Shown: positions 1 through 5,826 of the stretch, one piece after another | How positions within the stretch are numbered: position 1 is the first letter of the stretch | How the letters are laid out: every line of letters begins with the position of its first letter | DNA from: SZAS-103 sp038323475 | GTDB taxonomy: Bacteria > Pseudomonadota > Gammaproteobacteria > Xanthomonadales > Xanthomonadaceae | NCBI GenBank assembly: GCA_038323475.1 | Contig: JBBQHA010000165.1 | Location: 1 to 6,304, forward strand | Reading direction: 5' to 3' | Length of the DNA stretch: 6,304 bases | Translations under genes and position numbers: made by a program | Notes under the pieces: generated by a model | What the model was told of the DNA's origin: nothing | Seen by the model: the letters and a program-made list of their open reading frames with translations, nothing else | Database searches by the model: none

Positions 1-749
1 ACCAGTTGCGCGCCGTGTTCGCGGACGCCGACAAGAACGGCTGGTACATCGAAGCGATGTTCCTCGAGCCCGTGATGGGCGAAGGCGATACGGGCCGCGC
101 GGTTCACGTCGCGTTCTACGAGGCCGCCCGCGAACTAACGAAGGCTCACGGCACCCTGCTGCTCGTCGACTCGATCCAGGCCGGCCTGCGCGCACATGGC
201 GTGCTGTCGATCGTCGACTATCCGGGCTTCGAGCACATCGAAGCGCCGGACATGGAAACCTATTCGAAGGCGCTCAACGCCGGCCAGTTCCCGCTGTCCG
301 TGCTTGCCGTCGGCGATCGCGCCGCCGGCCTGTACCGCAAGGGCGTGTACGGCAACACGATGACCAGCAACCCGCGTGCGATGGACGTCGCCTGCTCGGT
401 GCTCGGCATGCTCACGCCGGAGCTGCGCGCTAATGTGCGCAACCAGGGCCGCGCCTTCATCGCCAGGCTCGAGAAGCTCAAGGACGAACTCGGCGGCCTG
501 ATCACCAAGGTCCAGGGCACCGGCCTGCTGTTCTCCTGCGAACTGTCCGATGCATTCAAGTGCTACGGCGCCGGTTCCACCGAAGAGTTCATGCGCGAGC
601 GCGGCATCGGCGTGATCCACGGCGGCGCGAACTCGCTGCGCTTCACCCCGCACTTCGCGATCGCCGACGACGAGATCGAACTGGTCATCGGGCAGATCCG
701 CAAGGCGTTGCTGGAAGGCCCGCGCAAGGCGCAGGCCGAGGCCGCATAG
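1..749 (+). CDS. Class III PLP-dependent aminotransferase, C-terminal part (5' end outside window)
   Basis: The gene enters from the left edge in the frame whose first full codon is at 3 and stops with TAG at 747-749, so about 248 residues of an enzyme usually near 400-460 residues are present. Numbering from the TTG codon at 6 as residue 1, the fold-type I PLP landmarks are visible: the VDSIQAG stretch with Asp55 (pairs with the pyridine nitrogen) and Gln58, the Schiff-base lysine Lys88 in YSKALNAGQ, and GNTMTSNP (117-123), the phosphate-binding Thr region of the other subunit. The C-terminal small domain ends in a typical LRFTPHFAIADDEIE segment. The family moves an amino group from an omega- or alpha-amine to 2-oxoglutarate or pyruvate in the cytosol. 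The substrate (4-aminobutyrate, ornithine, lysine or other) cannot be decided from this half. The gene is followed by a strong terminator, so it is the last gene of its unit. Confidence 0.93.
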   Translation, partial: QLRAVFADADKNGWYIEAMFLEPVMGEGDTGRAVHVAFYEAARELTKAHGTLLLVDSIQAGLRAHGVLSIVDYPGFEHIEAPDMETYSKALNAGQFPLSVLAVGDRAAGLYRKGVYGNTMTSNPRAMDVACSVLGMLTPELRANVRNQGRAFIARLEKLKDELGGLITKVQGTGLLFSCELSDAFKCYGAGSTEEFMRERGIGVIHGGANSLRFTPHFAIADDEIELVIGQIRKALLEGPRKAQAEAA

Positions 750-777
750 GCTTCGTAACTGTCGCTCGTGTGAGACG

Positions 778-805
778 AAAGAGGCCGGAGAGATCCGGCC
801 TTTTT
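778..805 (+). terminator. Intrinsic terminator after the aminotransferase gene
   Basis: A perfect 8-bp stem AGGCCGGA (782-789) / TCCGGCCT (794-801) closes a GAGA loop and is followed by TTTTC. The upstream AAAG (778-781) can extend the stem against the T-run. It lies 29 nt after the stop codon. Read on the other strand, the stem is followed by CTTTC, so it may also serve weakly for the convergent GST gene, whose stop codon is about 100 nt away. Confidence 0.9.
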
Positions 806-832
806 CTGTTGGATACCGACCGGGGAGGAAAG

Positions 833-868
833 ATGAGCTCGCCCGAGCAGCTGGCGAAATGCTCTTGA
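833..868 (+). other. 11-codon ORF with a strong ribosome binding site, doubtful
   Basis: A GGAGGA run (824-829) sits 3 nt before an ATG that opens the peptide MSSPEQLAKCS and then TGA. It starts 27 nt after the terminator and ends 33 nt before the end of the convergent GST gene. Nothing on the + strand continues from it, so it is not a leader of a visible gene. It could be the left-over start of a lost gene, an expressed micropeptide, or chance; the GC-rich purine run alone is weak evidence. Confidence 0.2.
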
Positions 869-901
869 TCTACGGATCGCGCAAACGCGCACTGCGAGTG
901 A

Positions 902-1531
902 TCACCACTCGGTCAGCCCCTCGACCGCGTACAACGTCTTCCAGCTCGGGCGCGCGCGCACCACGTCCGCGAGCGCCTTGAGCGAAGCCCATTCCGTCGC
1001 CGGTTTCGGCATGTTGCGCGACCAGCGCATCAGCATCGTCAACAGCAGGTCGACGCCGGAAAATTCGCTGCCGAGCATGTACGGTCCGTGCGCCGACACG
1101 TGCGCGTCGAGGAGGTCGAACGCGCCTTCGATCCTGGCCTGGATGACCGCGCGCACGTTGGCCGGATGTTCGTCGGCGCCCGCATCGGGCGGATAGAACC
1201 ACAGCCGATAGGCCGGCATGAGCGTATTGGCCATGAACACGATCCACTGGTACCACGCCGCGCGTCCGGGCGTGCCGATGGCGGGCGCGAGCCGCGCTTC
1301 CGGATGGCGTTCGGCGAGCAGCATCAGCAGCGCAGCCGATTCGAACACCGGCCTGCCATCGACGATCAGGGTCGGCACCCTGCCCTGCGGATTGAGCTTG
1401 AGGTATTCGGGATCGCGTTGCGCGTTCGCGCTGAAATCGACGCGTTCGAGCGTGTGCGGCGCGCCGATTTCGAGCAGCGCCAGGTGCACGACCATGCTTG
1501 CAGTGCCAGGCGAGTAGTAGAGCGTATACAT
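902..1531 (-). CDS. Glutathione S-transferase family protein
   Basis: This 209-residue cytosolic protein has the usual length and two-domain layout of a bacterial GST. The N-terminal thioredoxin-like domain (about 1-80) begins YTLYYSPGTAS, carries the cis-proline in GRVPTL (Pro53) and the glutathione-binding Glu64-Ser65 in VFESAALL. The C-terminal helical domain (about 88-205) contains the N-capping box S-x-x-D (Ser158 to Asp161) in FSGVDLLLTML. At the place of the beta-class catalytic Cys10 there is Thr10, with Ser7 and Ser12 nearby, so activity would have to be Ser/Thr-type or the protein acts by binding. Substrates unknown. The start at 1531 is chosen because the family begins at the first beta strand (MYTLYYSP); an in-frame ATG 20 codons upstream (1591) adds an unconserved leader. 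The ribosome binding site is weak (GGAA about 6 nt upstream). It is a single-gene unit between convergent and divergent neighbours. Confidence 0.93.
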   Translation of the reverse strand: MYTLYYSPGTASMVVHLALLEIGAPHTLERVDFSANAQRDPEYLKLNPQGRVPTLIVDGRPVFESAALLMLLAERHPEARLAPAIGTPGRAAWYQWIVFMANTLMPAYRLWFYPPDAGADEHPANVRAVIQARIEGAFDLLDAHVSAHGPYMLGSEFSGVDLLLTMLMRWSRNMPKPATEWASLKALADVVRARPSWKTLYAVEGLTEW

Positions 1532-1713
1532 GGGAAGTTCCAAATGGATTTGGCGATGCCGGAGGCAGCGCATGCCGGACGATGTCCGCACGCATCATCC
1601 TTCAACATGAAGAAAGTTTCACCTCGCGGAATGCGTTGCGGCGAGTGGGCGTGCGTAGCATCCGCCTCGCAATGTCCCGTCGGTCGTCCGACCCGCTTCA
1701 ACGAGGTGCCGCC

Positions 1714-2094
1714 ATGAAGTCCAGCATCATCGCGCTGTCTGTCGCCGCCCTGCTCGCGTTCGGCGTCGCCAATGCGGCCACGCCAGCCGCCGCTCCGGCT
1801 CCATCCGCCAAGCCAGCTGCAGCCGCAGCGACGACTCCTGCGGCCGCACCGGCCAAGGCGAAGACCGCGCAGCAGCAAAAGATGAGCGACTGCTCCAGCG
1901 CCAACAAGGGCAGGAAAGGCGACGACTACAAGAAGCCGTTCGGCGATTGCATGAAGGCAGGTCCAGCTCCTGCCAGCGCAGCGCAGAAGGCACAGCAGAA
2001 CCGGATGACGTCCTGCAATGCCGATGCCGGCAAGCAGAACCTCAAGGGCGATGCCCGCAAGACCTTCATGAGCAATTGCCTGAAGAAGAAATAA
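1714..2094 (+). CDS. psiF: PsiF repeat family protein, exported
   Basis: A 126-residue protein with a Sec signal peptide (charged MKSS, hydrophobic core, likely cleavage after ANA at residue 21), then an Ala/Pro-rich linker (about 22-50) and two PsiF repeats. Repeat 1 (about 53-81) has KMSDCSSAN...DDYKKPFGDCMK; repeat 2 (about 95-124) has RMTSCNAD...GDARKTFMSNCLK. Each repeat holds two cysteines (Cys60/Cys79 and Cys101/Cys122), which in an oxidising periplasm could form one disulfide per repeat (inference). The family is named for phosphate-starvation induction in E. coli; its molecular role is unknown. The ATG at 1714 is chosen because it starts the signal peptide and has GAGG 7 nt upstream; the open frame extends further upstream without similarity. 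The 182-nt gap to the divergent GST gene must hold both promoters, but I found no convincing -35/-10 pair and no clear Pho box there. Confidence 0.9.
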   Translation: MKSSIIALSVAALLAFGVANAATPAAAPAPSAKPAAAAATTPAAAPAKAKTAQQQKMSDCSSANKGRKGDDYKKPFGDCMKAGPAPASAAQKAQQNRMTSCNADAGKQNLKGDARKTFMSNCLKKK

Positions 2095-2164
2095 GCAGCG
2101 CGAAGCTTCGTCGCTTGCGTTGCACCACGGCGCGTCCATGGGGATGCGTCGTCTTTCTTTCCTC

Positions 2165-2194
2165 CGGCCGTTCGCGCTTGCCCGCGACCGGCCG
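2165..2194. terminator. Hairpin between two convergent genes, possible bidirectional terminator
   Basis: The arms CGGCCG-T-TCGCG (2165-2176) and CGCGA-C-CGGCCG (2183-2194) form 11 base pairs with one internal mismatch around a CTTGCC loop. It lies between the ends of the + strand PsiF gene (2094) and the - strand TMEM43-like gene (2212), where a terminator is expected. There is no T-tract after the stem on either strand; the T-rich stretch TCTTTCTTTCC precedes the stem on the + strand. Termination is therefore an inference from position and folding. Confidence 0.4.
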
Positions 2195-2211
2195 CCGCGC
2201 GTCACGATCGC

Positions 2212-3006
2212 TCAGCGCCGGCGCTTCCGCGCCAGCAGCAGCAATGCGAGAACGAAGCCTGCGACGATCAGCCACGTGGCATGGTCTCCGAACATGCGTT
2301 GCGTCCATGCAGGCAGGTCGCTGCCAGGCGCGACGGGTTCGGATTGCGGCGGCTGTACGGCAACCGACGTCGCAGCGGTCGCGGACGCCACCGGCAATTC
2401 CCAGCGTCCGTCGACCAGAGCTGCCCCTGTCGGAGCGGACGCATGCGCGATCACCCGCCAGCGCACGCGTACGTCGCCGATGTCCGGATGCGCGGGATCC
2501 TGCGACGTGGACAGCCAGTCGCCATCTGGCTGGAAGCTGACCGCGAGATTCGTCGGCAGTTGCGAGAGGTCGGGCTTGAGCGGCGTCCATGAATCCAGCG
2601 CGCCGAGCACATCCGCGGAAACCGGATGGCCGTCGAGCTTCGGATCGGTGGTCCACCAGCGCTCGCCATTGAACGGCAGGTCGCCGGTGTTCATGTGCGC
2701 GGCGTCGAACGCGGAGGAATCGGTGCGCCCGGCGGTCCACGCCTGCTCGTAGTGCGGCGGCGCGGGGACATCGACCTTGCGCCATTGCAGCATCTCGACG
2801 CTGCGCTCGAGTCCAAGCGCCTTCGCGCCGACATGGAACACAGGATCGTTGACAGCGACCGCAGATTCGATCTGGCCTTGCGGATGCACCTGCTCCGGGG
2901 CGGCTTGCGTCGGGGCGGTTGCCGGCGTCGTGGCGGCGGGCGCGGGAGTCTGCGCCTGCACCGGCAACGGCGTGACCAGCATCAGTGCGAGCAGCAGCGC
3001 CTTCAT
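2212..3006 (-). CDS. Short TMEM43-family membrane protein
   Basis: A 264-residue protein: signal peptide (MKALLLALMLVTPLPVQA, likely cleavage after residue 18), Ala/Thr/Pro-rich linker (19-45), a TMEM43-like core (about 48-190), a Pro/Ala linker, one transmembrane helix (about 244-259) and a basic ARKRRR end. The core shows the family's recognisable blocks: DPVFHVGAKALGLERSVEMLQW (split as DPVF, ALGLERSVEM, LQW), the YEQAW...DSSAF region, NTGDLPF, and GDVRVRWRVI. Family function in bacteria is not established; human TMEM43 is an inner nuclear membrane protein. Usual bacterial members have an N-terminal anchor and several C-terminal helices, so this one looks cut to a single tail helix, with the core predicted outside the cytoplasm. 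The start codon overlaps the MBL stop by ATGA, and there is no good ribosome binding site, so translation probably depends on coupling. The family call rests on motif memory, not a search. Confidence 0.8.
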   Translation of the reverse strand: MKALLLALMLVTPLPVQAQTPAPAATTPATAPTQAAPEQVHPQGQIESAVAVNDPVFHVGAKALGLERSVEMLQWRKVDVPAPPHYEQAWTAGRTDSSAFDAAHMNTGDLPFNGERWWTTDPKLDGHPVSADVLGALDSWTPLKPDLSQLPTNLAVSFQPDGDWLSTSQDPAHPDIGDVRVRWRVIAHASAPTGAALVDGRWELPVASATAATSVAVQPPQSEPVAPGSDLPAWTQRMFGDHATWLIVAGFVLALLLLARKRRR

Positions 3007-3878
3007 GCGGACAGCGCCCGTGCGTGCAATTCATGGACTTCGTGGTCGGTGCCGAAGCGGCCCTTGTCGTCGCGGGTGACGCGCGCGAGCGCGCACTCGA
3101 CGTCGTGGGTAAAGAACAGGCGCACGCCGCGCGCGAGCTTGTCCGTGAGGAAGTCGCGCTTCTCCTCGATCAGCAATTCGGGATAACGGTCGTAACCCAT
3201 CGTCACCGGCAGATGCACCCATGCGCGGCCGGGGATCAGGTCGGCGCAGAACACCACGCCGCCATGGTCGTCGTGTCCGCGCAGCTCGGCCAGAAGCAAT
3301 CCCGGCGTATGGCCTTCGCTGTGGTGGAAGCGCACGGTCTCGCCGAAATACGGATGGCTGTCGCCGCTGACGATCTCCAGGCGGCCGCTCGCTTCAAGCA
3401 GGCCCGCGAGTTCGGGGATGAACGAGGCGCGGTCGCGCGCATGCGGATGCGTCGCGCGTCCCCACGCGTCCTCGCCGACGAAGTAGCGCGCATTCGGGAA
3501 CAGCAGCGACGGAGCCATGCCTTCGCTCCACGCGGCGAGCAATCCGCCCGCGTGGTCGAAGTGAAGATGGCTCAGCACGACAGCATCGATGTCCTCGTGG
3601 GTGAAACCGGCGGTCGCGAGCGAATCCAGCAGGACGTGGCGATCCTCGACGACGCCGTAGCGCTCGCGCAATTTCGGATCGAAGAACGCGCCGATGCCGG
3701 CTTCGAACAGCACGGTCTTGCCGTCGACGGCTTTCGCGAGCAGCGCGCGGCAGGCGAGCGGGATCCGGTGCTGGTCGTCGGGCGCGATCCATTTCGACCA
3801 CATCGCACGCGGCACGTTGCCGAACATCGCGCCGCCGTCGAGGCGCTGTGAATTGCCCAAGATCGACCAGAGTTTCAT
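3003..3878 (-). CDS. MBL-fold metallo-hydrolase, YtnP-like
   Basis: A 291-residue cytosolic protein of the metallo-beta-lactamase superfamily. The dinuclear metal site is complete: HLHFDH (His104, His106, Asp108, His109) in VVLSHLHFDHAGG, His190 in SEGHTPGLL, Asp213 in FCADLIPG, and His258 in LFFTHDVE. The N-terminal LDGGAMFGNVPRAMWSKW block (about 13-30) and AGIGAFFDPK resemble the YtnP group, some of which open acyl-homoserine lactones; the real substrate here is unknown and could be another ester, lactone or thioester. The ATG at 3876-3878 starts a conserved N-terminus, has AGGT 6 nt upstream, and overlaps by ATGA the stop of a 64-codon ORF. Its own stop overlaps the start of the TMEM43-like gene in the same way. 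The first 15 codons are duplicated 191 nt upstream (see repeats). The downstream copy is the one joined to an intact gene body. Confidence 0.93.
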   Translation of the reverse strand: MKLWSILGNSQRLDGGAMFGNVPRAMWSKWIAPDDQHRIPLACRALLAKAVDGKTVLFEAGIGAFFDPKLRERYGVVEDRHVLLDSLATAGFTHEDIDAVVLSHLHFDHAGGLLAAWSEGMAPSLLFPNARYFVGEDAWGRATHPHARDRASFIPELAGLLEASGRLEIVSGDSHPYFGETVRFHHSEGHTPGLLLAELRGHDDHGGVVFCADLIPGRAWVHLPVTMGYDRYPELLIEEKRDFLTDKLARGVRLFFTHDVECALARVTRDDKGRFGTDHEVHELHARALSA

Positions 3879-3882
3879 CGCG
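3835..3882 (-). repeat. 48-bp direct repeat, copy joined to the intact MBL gene
   Basis: Matches 4026-4073 in the same orientation at 47 of 48 positions, offset 191 nt. The only difference is 3849 T against 4040 G, which is TCA against TCC for Ser10 and so silent. The repeat covers CGCG before the start codon, ATG, and codons 2-15 of the MBL gene (MKLWSILGNSQRLDG). Beyond its ends the two sites share nothing apparent. Confidence 0.97.
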
Positions 3883-4069
3883 CGACCTGCTGCTCGGATT
3901 GACGGCGGCGGCGGTGACTAGGCTCAACATCCCTGTTTCGCCAAGTCACCCAGCCTTCGGCTCCTGCCTCCGGCTCTCGCGGGTGCGGAATGCGCTTCAA
4001 CGCATTCCGCAGATCCCCCACTCGTCCGTCGAGGCGCTGGGAATTGCCCAAGATCGACCAGAGTTTCAT
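3875..4069 (-). CDS. 64-codon ORF bridging GGT and MBL genes, probably created by an insertion
   Basis: The frame opens at the ATG in the upstream repeat copy, which overlaps the GGT stop codon as ATGA, and closes at a TGA that overlaps the intact MBL start, again as ATGA. The first 15 residues equal the MBL N-terminus (MKLWSILGNSQRLDG). The rest is translated insert: it is Arg/Glu-rich (GDLRNALKRIPHPREPEAG, then WVTWRNRDVEP, then SHRRRRQSEQQVAR) with no fold I recognise. It ends the MBL motif LDGGAMFG after LDG, so it cannot be an enzyme. Likely value is as a reading-through relay that lets ribosomes finishing GGT reach the MBL start (inference). It may be translated without the peptide having a role. 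A ribosome binding site at its start is poor, so expression would rest on coupling. Confidence 0.4.
   Translation of the reverse strand: MKLWSILGNSQRLDGRVGDLRNALKRIPHPREPEAGAEGWVTWRNRDVEPSHRRRRQSEQQVAR
3951..3976 (+). repeat. 13-nt tandem repeat, two units
   Basis: CAGCCTTCGGCTC (3951-3963) is followed directly by CTGCCTCCGGCTC (3964-3976); 11 of 13 positions agree. Each unit also holds a tiny inverted repeat (AGCC-TTC-GGCT and GCC-TCC-GGC). It lies inside the insert, 8 nt from the large palindrome. Confidence 0.8.
3984..4011. repeat. Perfect 11-bp inverted repeat with 6-nt loop
   Basis: TGCGGAATGCG (3984-3994), loop CTTCAA, CGCATTCCGCA (4001-4011). The stem is perfect and can form in RNA or single-stranded DNA of either strand. 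No T-tract follows on the - strand (the next bases there are CCCGCGAG), so it is not a typical terminator. Similar hairpins with a GCGGAATGCG core occur as dispersed intergenic repeats in several proteobacteria; membership of such a family here is inference. Confidence 0.9.
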
Positions 4070-4073
4070 CGCG
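4026..4073 (-). repeat. 48-bp direct repeat, copy overlapping the end of the GGT gene
   Basis: Same sequence as 3835-3882 with one silent difference. Its ATG (4067-4069) overlaps the GGT stop TGA (4066-4068), matching the style of all other junctions in this operon. This suggests that this copy sits at the original GGT/MBL junction and was cut from the MBL body by the insert. Confidence 0.97.
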
Positions 4074-5826
4074 TCTTGACCGCCTTCGCCTTGATCACTT
4101 CCGTCTTGCCGACCTCGTTGCGCGGATCGGTCCCGCCGCTGAGCGTGTTGCCCGCACGATCCCATTCCACGGCCTGCATGCGGCCCCACACGCTCTCTCC
4201 GGTGGCGACGGTGTGTCCCATCGCTTCCAGTTGCTTGACGACCGCTGGCGACAGCGCGCCGGGTTCGAGCGAGATATTGTCGGGCAGGTATTGGTGGTGG
4301 AAGCGCGGCAGCGCGACGACCTGCTGCGGTGTCAAGCCTTCGTCGAACCCGAGGATGCCGAGCAGCACCATCGTGATGATCCTGCTGCCACCTGGAGTGC
4401 CGAGCACGATGACGCGATCGCGGCCGAACATGAACGTCGGCGTCATCGACGACAGCGGACGCTTGCCGGGCTTGACGCTGTTCGCGTCGTAACCGGTCAC
4501 TCCATAGGCATTCGGCGTGCCGGCCTGCAACGCGAAATCGTCCATCTCGCTGTTCATCAGCACACCGGTGCCGGCCGCGACCATGCCGGAGCCATAGGCC
4601 GTATTCGTCGTCATCGTCACCAACGCGTAGTTGCCCTCGGCATCGATGATCGAGAAGTGGGTCGTGTGCGCACCGACTGCTGGCGGCGGCGCGCCGGGCA
4701 ACGAGGAACTCGGCGTCGCCTTGTCGAGCGAGATGCCCGCGCGCAGACCGTCCGCGTATTCCTGGCTCGTCAGGCGCCCGATTGGCATGTCCTTGACGAA
4801 ATCCGGGTCGCCGAGGAAATACGTGCGGTCGCGATACGCGCGCCGCATCGCCTCGACGATCAGGTGCACGCGCGTGGCCGGATCGAGCTTCGGCAAATCC
4901 CATGCGGACAGGATCTGCAGCATCTCCACGAGCGCGACGCCGCCGGACGAGGGTGGCGGCGCGGTCACGACATCCCAGTCGCGATACTTGAAGCGCAACG
5001 GCTCGCGAAGCCTGACCTGGTAGTCAGCCAGGTCGCCTGCGGTCCAGTTGCCGCCGGCGGCATTGATCGCGACAACGATTTTTTCGGCGACCTTGCCACG
5101 ATAGAAACCATCGAAGCCCTTGTCGGCGAGCACCTGCATGGTGTCGGCGAGGTCGCGCTGGCGCAGAGTGTCGCCATTGGCGAGCGGATGTCCCTGCGGC
5201 TCGAAGATCGCGGTCGTCGCCGGCCAGCGACGCATGACGTCGCGTTGCTCGGCATATTCAGACAGCATGCGCGGATACACCGGGAAACCATCGCGGGCGA
5301 TCCTGATCGCCGGCGCGAGCGACGTTTTCAGCGGCAGGCGTCCGTAGTGTTGCGCGAGGTAGGCCCAGCCGGCCGGCGCACCCGGGATGCCAGCGGCGAG
5401 CGCGCCGTTGAGCGCCTTGTCGTGGTCGAGCTTGCCGTCCTTGCCGAGATACTCCTCGGCGGTGACCGCAGCCGGCGCGGTTTCACGCGCGTCGATGAAA
5501 ACGTCCTTGCCGGTCTTGGCGATGTGCAGCAGGAAGAAATCGCCGCCGCCGATGCCTGAACTTTCAGGCTCGACCACACCAAGCGTCGAGCCGACCGCAA
5601 TCGCCGCATCGAATGCGTTTCCGCCTTCCGCGAGGATTTTTTCGCCGGCTTCCGTGGCGAGGTAGTGCGCGCTGGCGATGACAGCGCCAGGGGGACGAGC
5701 AGCGATGATCGACGACTGCGCCGGTTGCGCTGGTGCAACCGCCGTCGAAACAGGCGCGGCGGCCGCCGCGGCGCACGCCAGCAATGCAGCGAGCACGCAG
5801 GAGACTGGACGACCCGATTGTTTCAT
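4066..5826 (-). CDS. ggt: Gamma-glutamyltransferase, periplasmic
   Basis: A 586-residue proenzyme of normal length. It removes or transfers the gamma-glutamyl group of glutathione and related compounds, and cleaves itself into large and small subunits at the nucleophile Thr388 in AHTTHFSIID. Other landmarks: Arg114 in DARETAP (glutamate carboxylate binding), GIGGGDFF (91-98), Asn408 in TTNTAYGSG, Glu427 and Asp430 in NSEMDDF, Ser459-Ser460 in RPLSSMTPT, and the oxyanion Gly479-Gly480 in GTPGGSR. The lid loop between MDDF and RPLSSM is present with Tyr441, as in the E. coli type. Where E. coli has Gln430 this has Glu, as in human GGT. The N-terminus is a signal peptide (core 8-24); LLAC at 15-18 is a possible lipobox, so lipoprotein anchoring is an alternative. 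The start overlaps the ferredoxin stop by ATGA and has AGGA 6 nt upstream. Confidence 0.97.
   Translation of the reverse strand: MKQSGRPVSCVLAALLACAAAAAAPVSTAVAPAQPAQSSIIAARPPGAVIASAHYLATEAGEKILAEGGNAFDAAIAVGSTLGVVEPESSGIGGGDFFLLHIAKTGKDVFIDARETAPAAVTAEEYLGKDGKLDHDKALNGALAAGIPGAPAGWAYLAQHYGRLPLKTSLAPAIRIARDGFPVYPRMLSEYAEQRDVMRRWPATTAIFEPQGHPLANGDTLRQRDLADTMQVLADKGFDGFYRGKVAEKIVVAINAAGGNWTAGDLADYQVRLREPLRFKYRDWDVVTAPPPSSGGVALVEMLQILSAWDLPKLDPATRVHLIVEAMRRAYRDRTYFLGDPDFVKDMPIGRLTSQEYADGLRAGISLDKATPSSSLPGAPPPAVGAHTTHFSIIDAEGNYALVTMTTNTAYGSGMVAAGTGVLMNSEMDDFALQAGTPNAYGVTGYDANSVKPGKRPLSSMTPTFMFGRDRVIVLGTPGGSRIITMVLLGILGFDEGLTPQQVVALPRFHHQYLPDNISLEPGALSPAVVKQLEAMGHTVATGESVWGRMQAVEWDRAGNTLSGGTDPRNEVGKTEVIKAKAVKTR

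Larger units (their letters stand above)
3883..4025 (-). repeat. 143-bp insert between the direct repeats, repeat-element-like
   Basis: This segment separates the two 48-bp copies and is not related to the GGT or MBL coding sequence on either side. It holds a perfect inverted repeat (3984-4011) and a 13-nt tandem repeat (3951-3976), each listed separately. It has no transposase gene and no terminal inverted repeats that I can see. On the - strand it supplies the AGGT ribosome binding site (3885-3888) now used by the MBL gene. It is best explained as a small non-autonomous or REP-like element; its family is not identified. Confidence 0.6.

Noticed and set aside
870..1598. 242-codon - strand frame overlapping the GST gene in another phase
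   Set aside because: The Arg-rich, repetitive composition is typical of a shifted reading of GC-rich coding DNA; the GST frame explains the region.
1537..1650. GGAACTT and GAAACTT-like boxes on the - strand before the GST gene, possible extracytoplasmic sigma factor promoter
   Set aside because: The first lies within a few bases of the start codon, too close for a promoter, and the second has no convincing -10 partner.
1679..1692. Small inverted repeat GTCGG-TCGT-CCGAC before the PsiF gene
   Set aside because: A 5-bp stem in GC-rich DNA is expected by chance.
1607..1713. Short + strand frame starting ATGAAGAAAGTTTC upstream of the PsiF gene
   Set aside because: The start looks like a signal-peptide start (MKKVS) but no hydrophobic stretch follows and no binding site is evident.
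2212..2300. C-terminal helix plus ARKRRR as a sortase-like or PEP-CTERM sorting signal
   Set aside because: No PEP, LPXTG, GlyGly or similar motif precedes the helix; an ordinary tail anchor, homologous to the first C-terminal helix of TMEM43 proteins, is simpler.
2985..3851. Long + strand open frame (288 codons) opposite the MBL gene
   Set aside because: The opposite strand carries a complete metallo-hydrolase with all metal ligands; this frame shows no motif or signal of its own.
4213..5559. Long + strand open frame (448 codons) opposite the GGT gene
   Set aside because: It mirrors the GGT coding frame, is Arg/His-rich and low in recognisable structure, and has no ribosome binding site; it is a high-GC antisense artefact.
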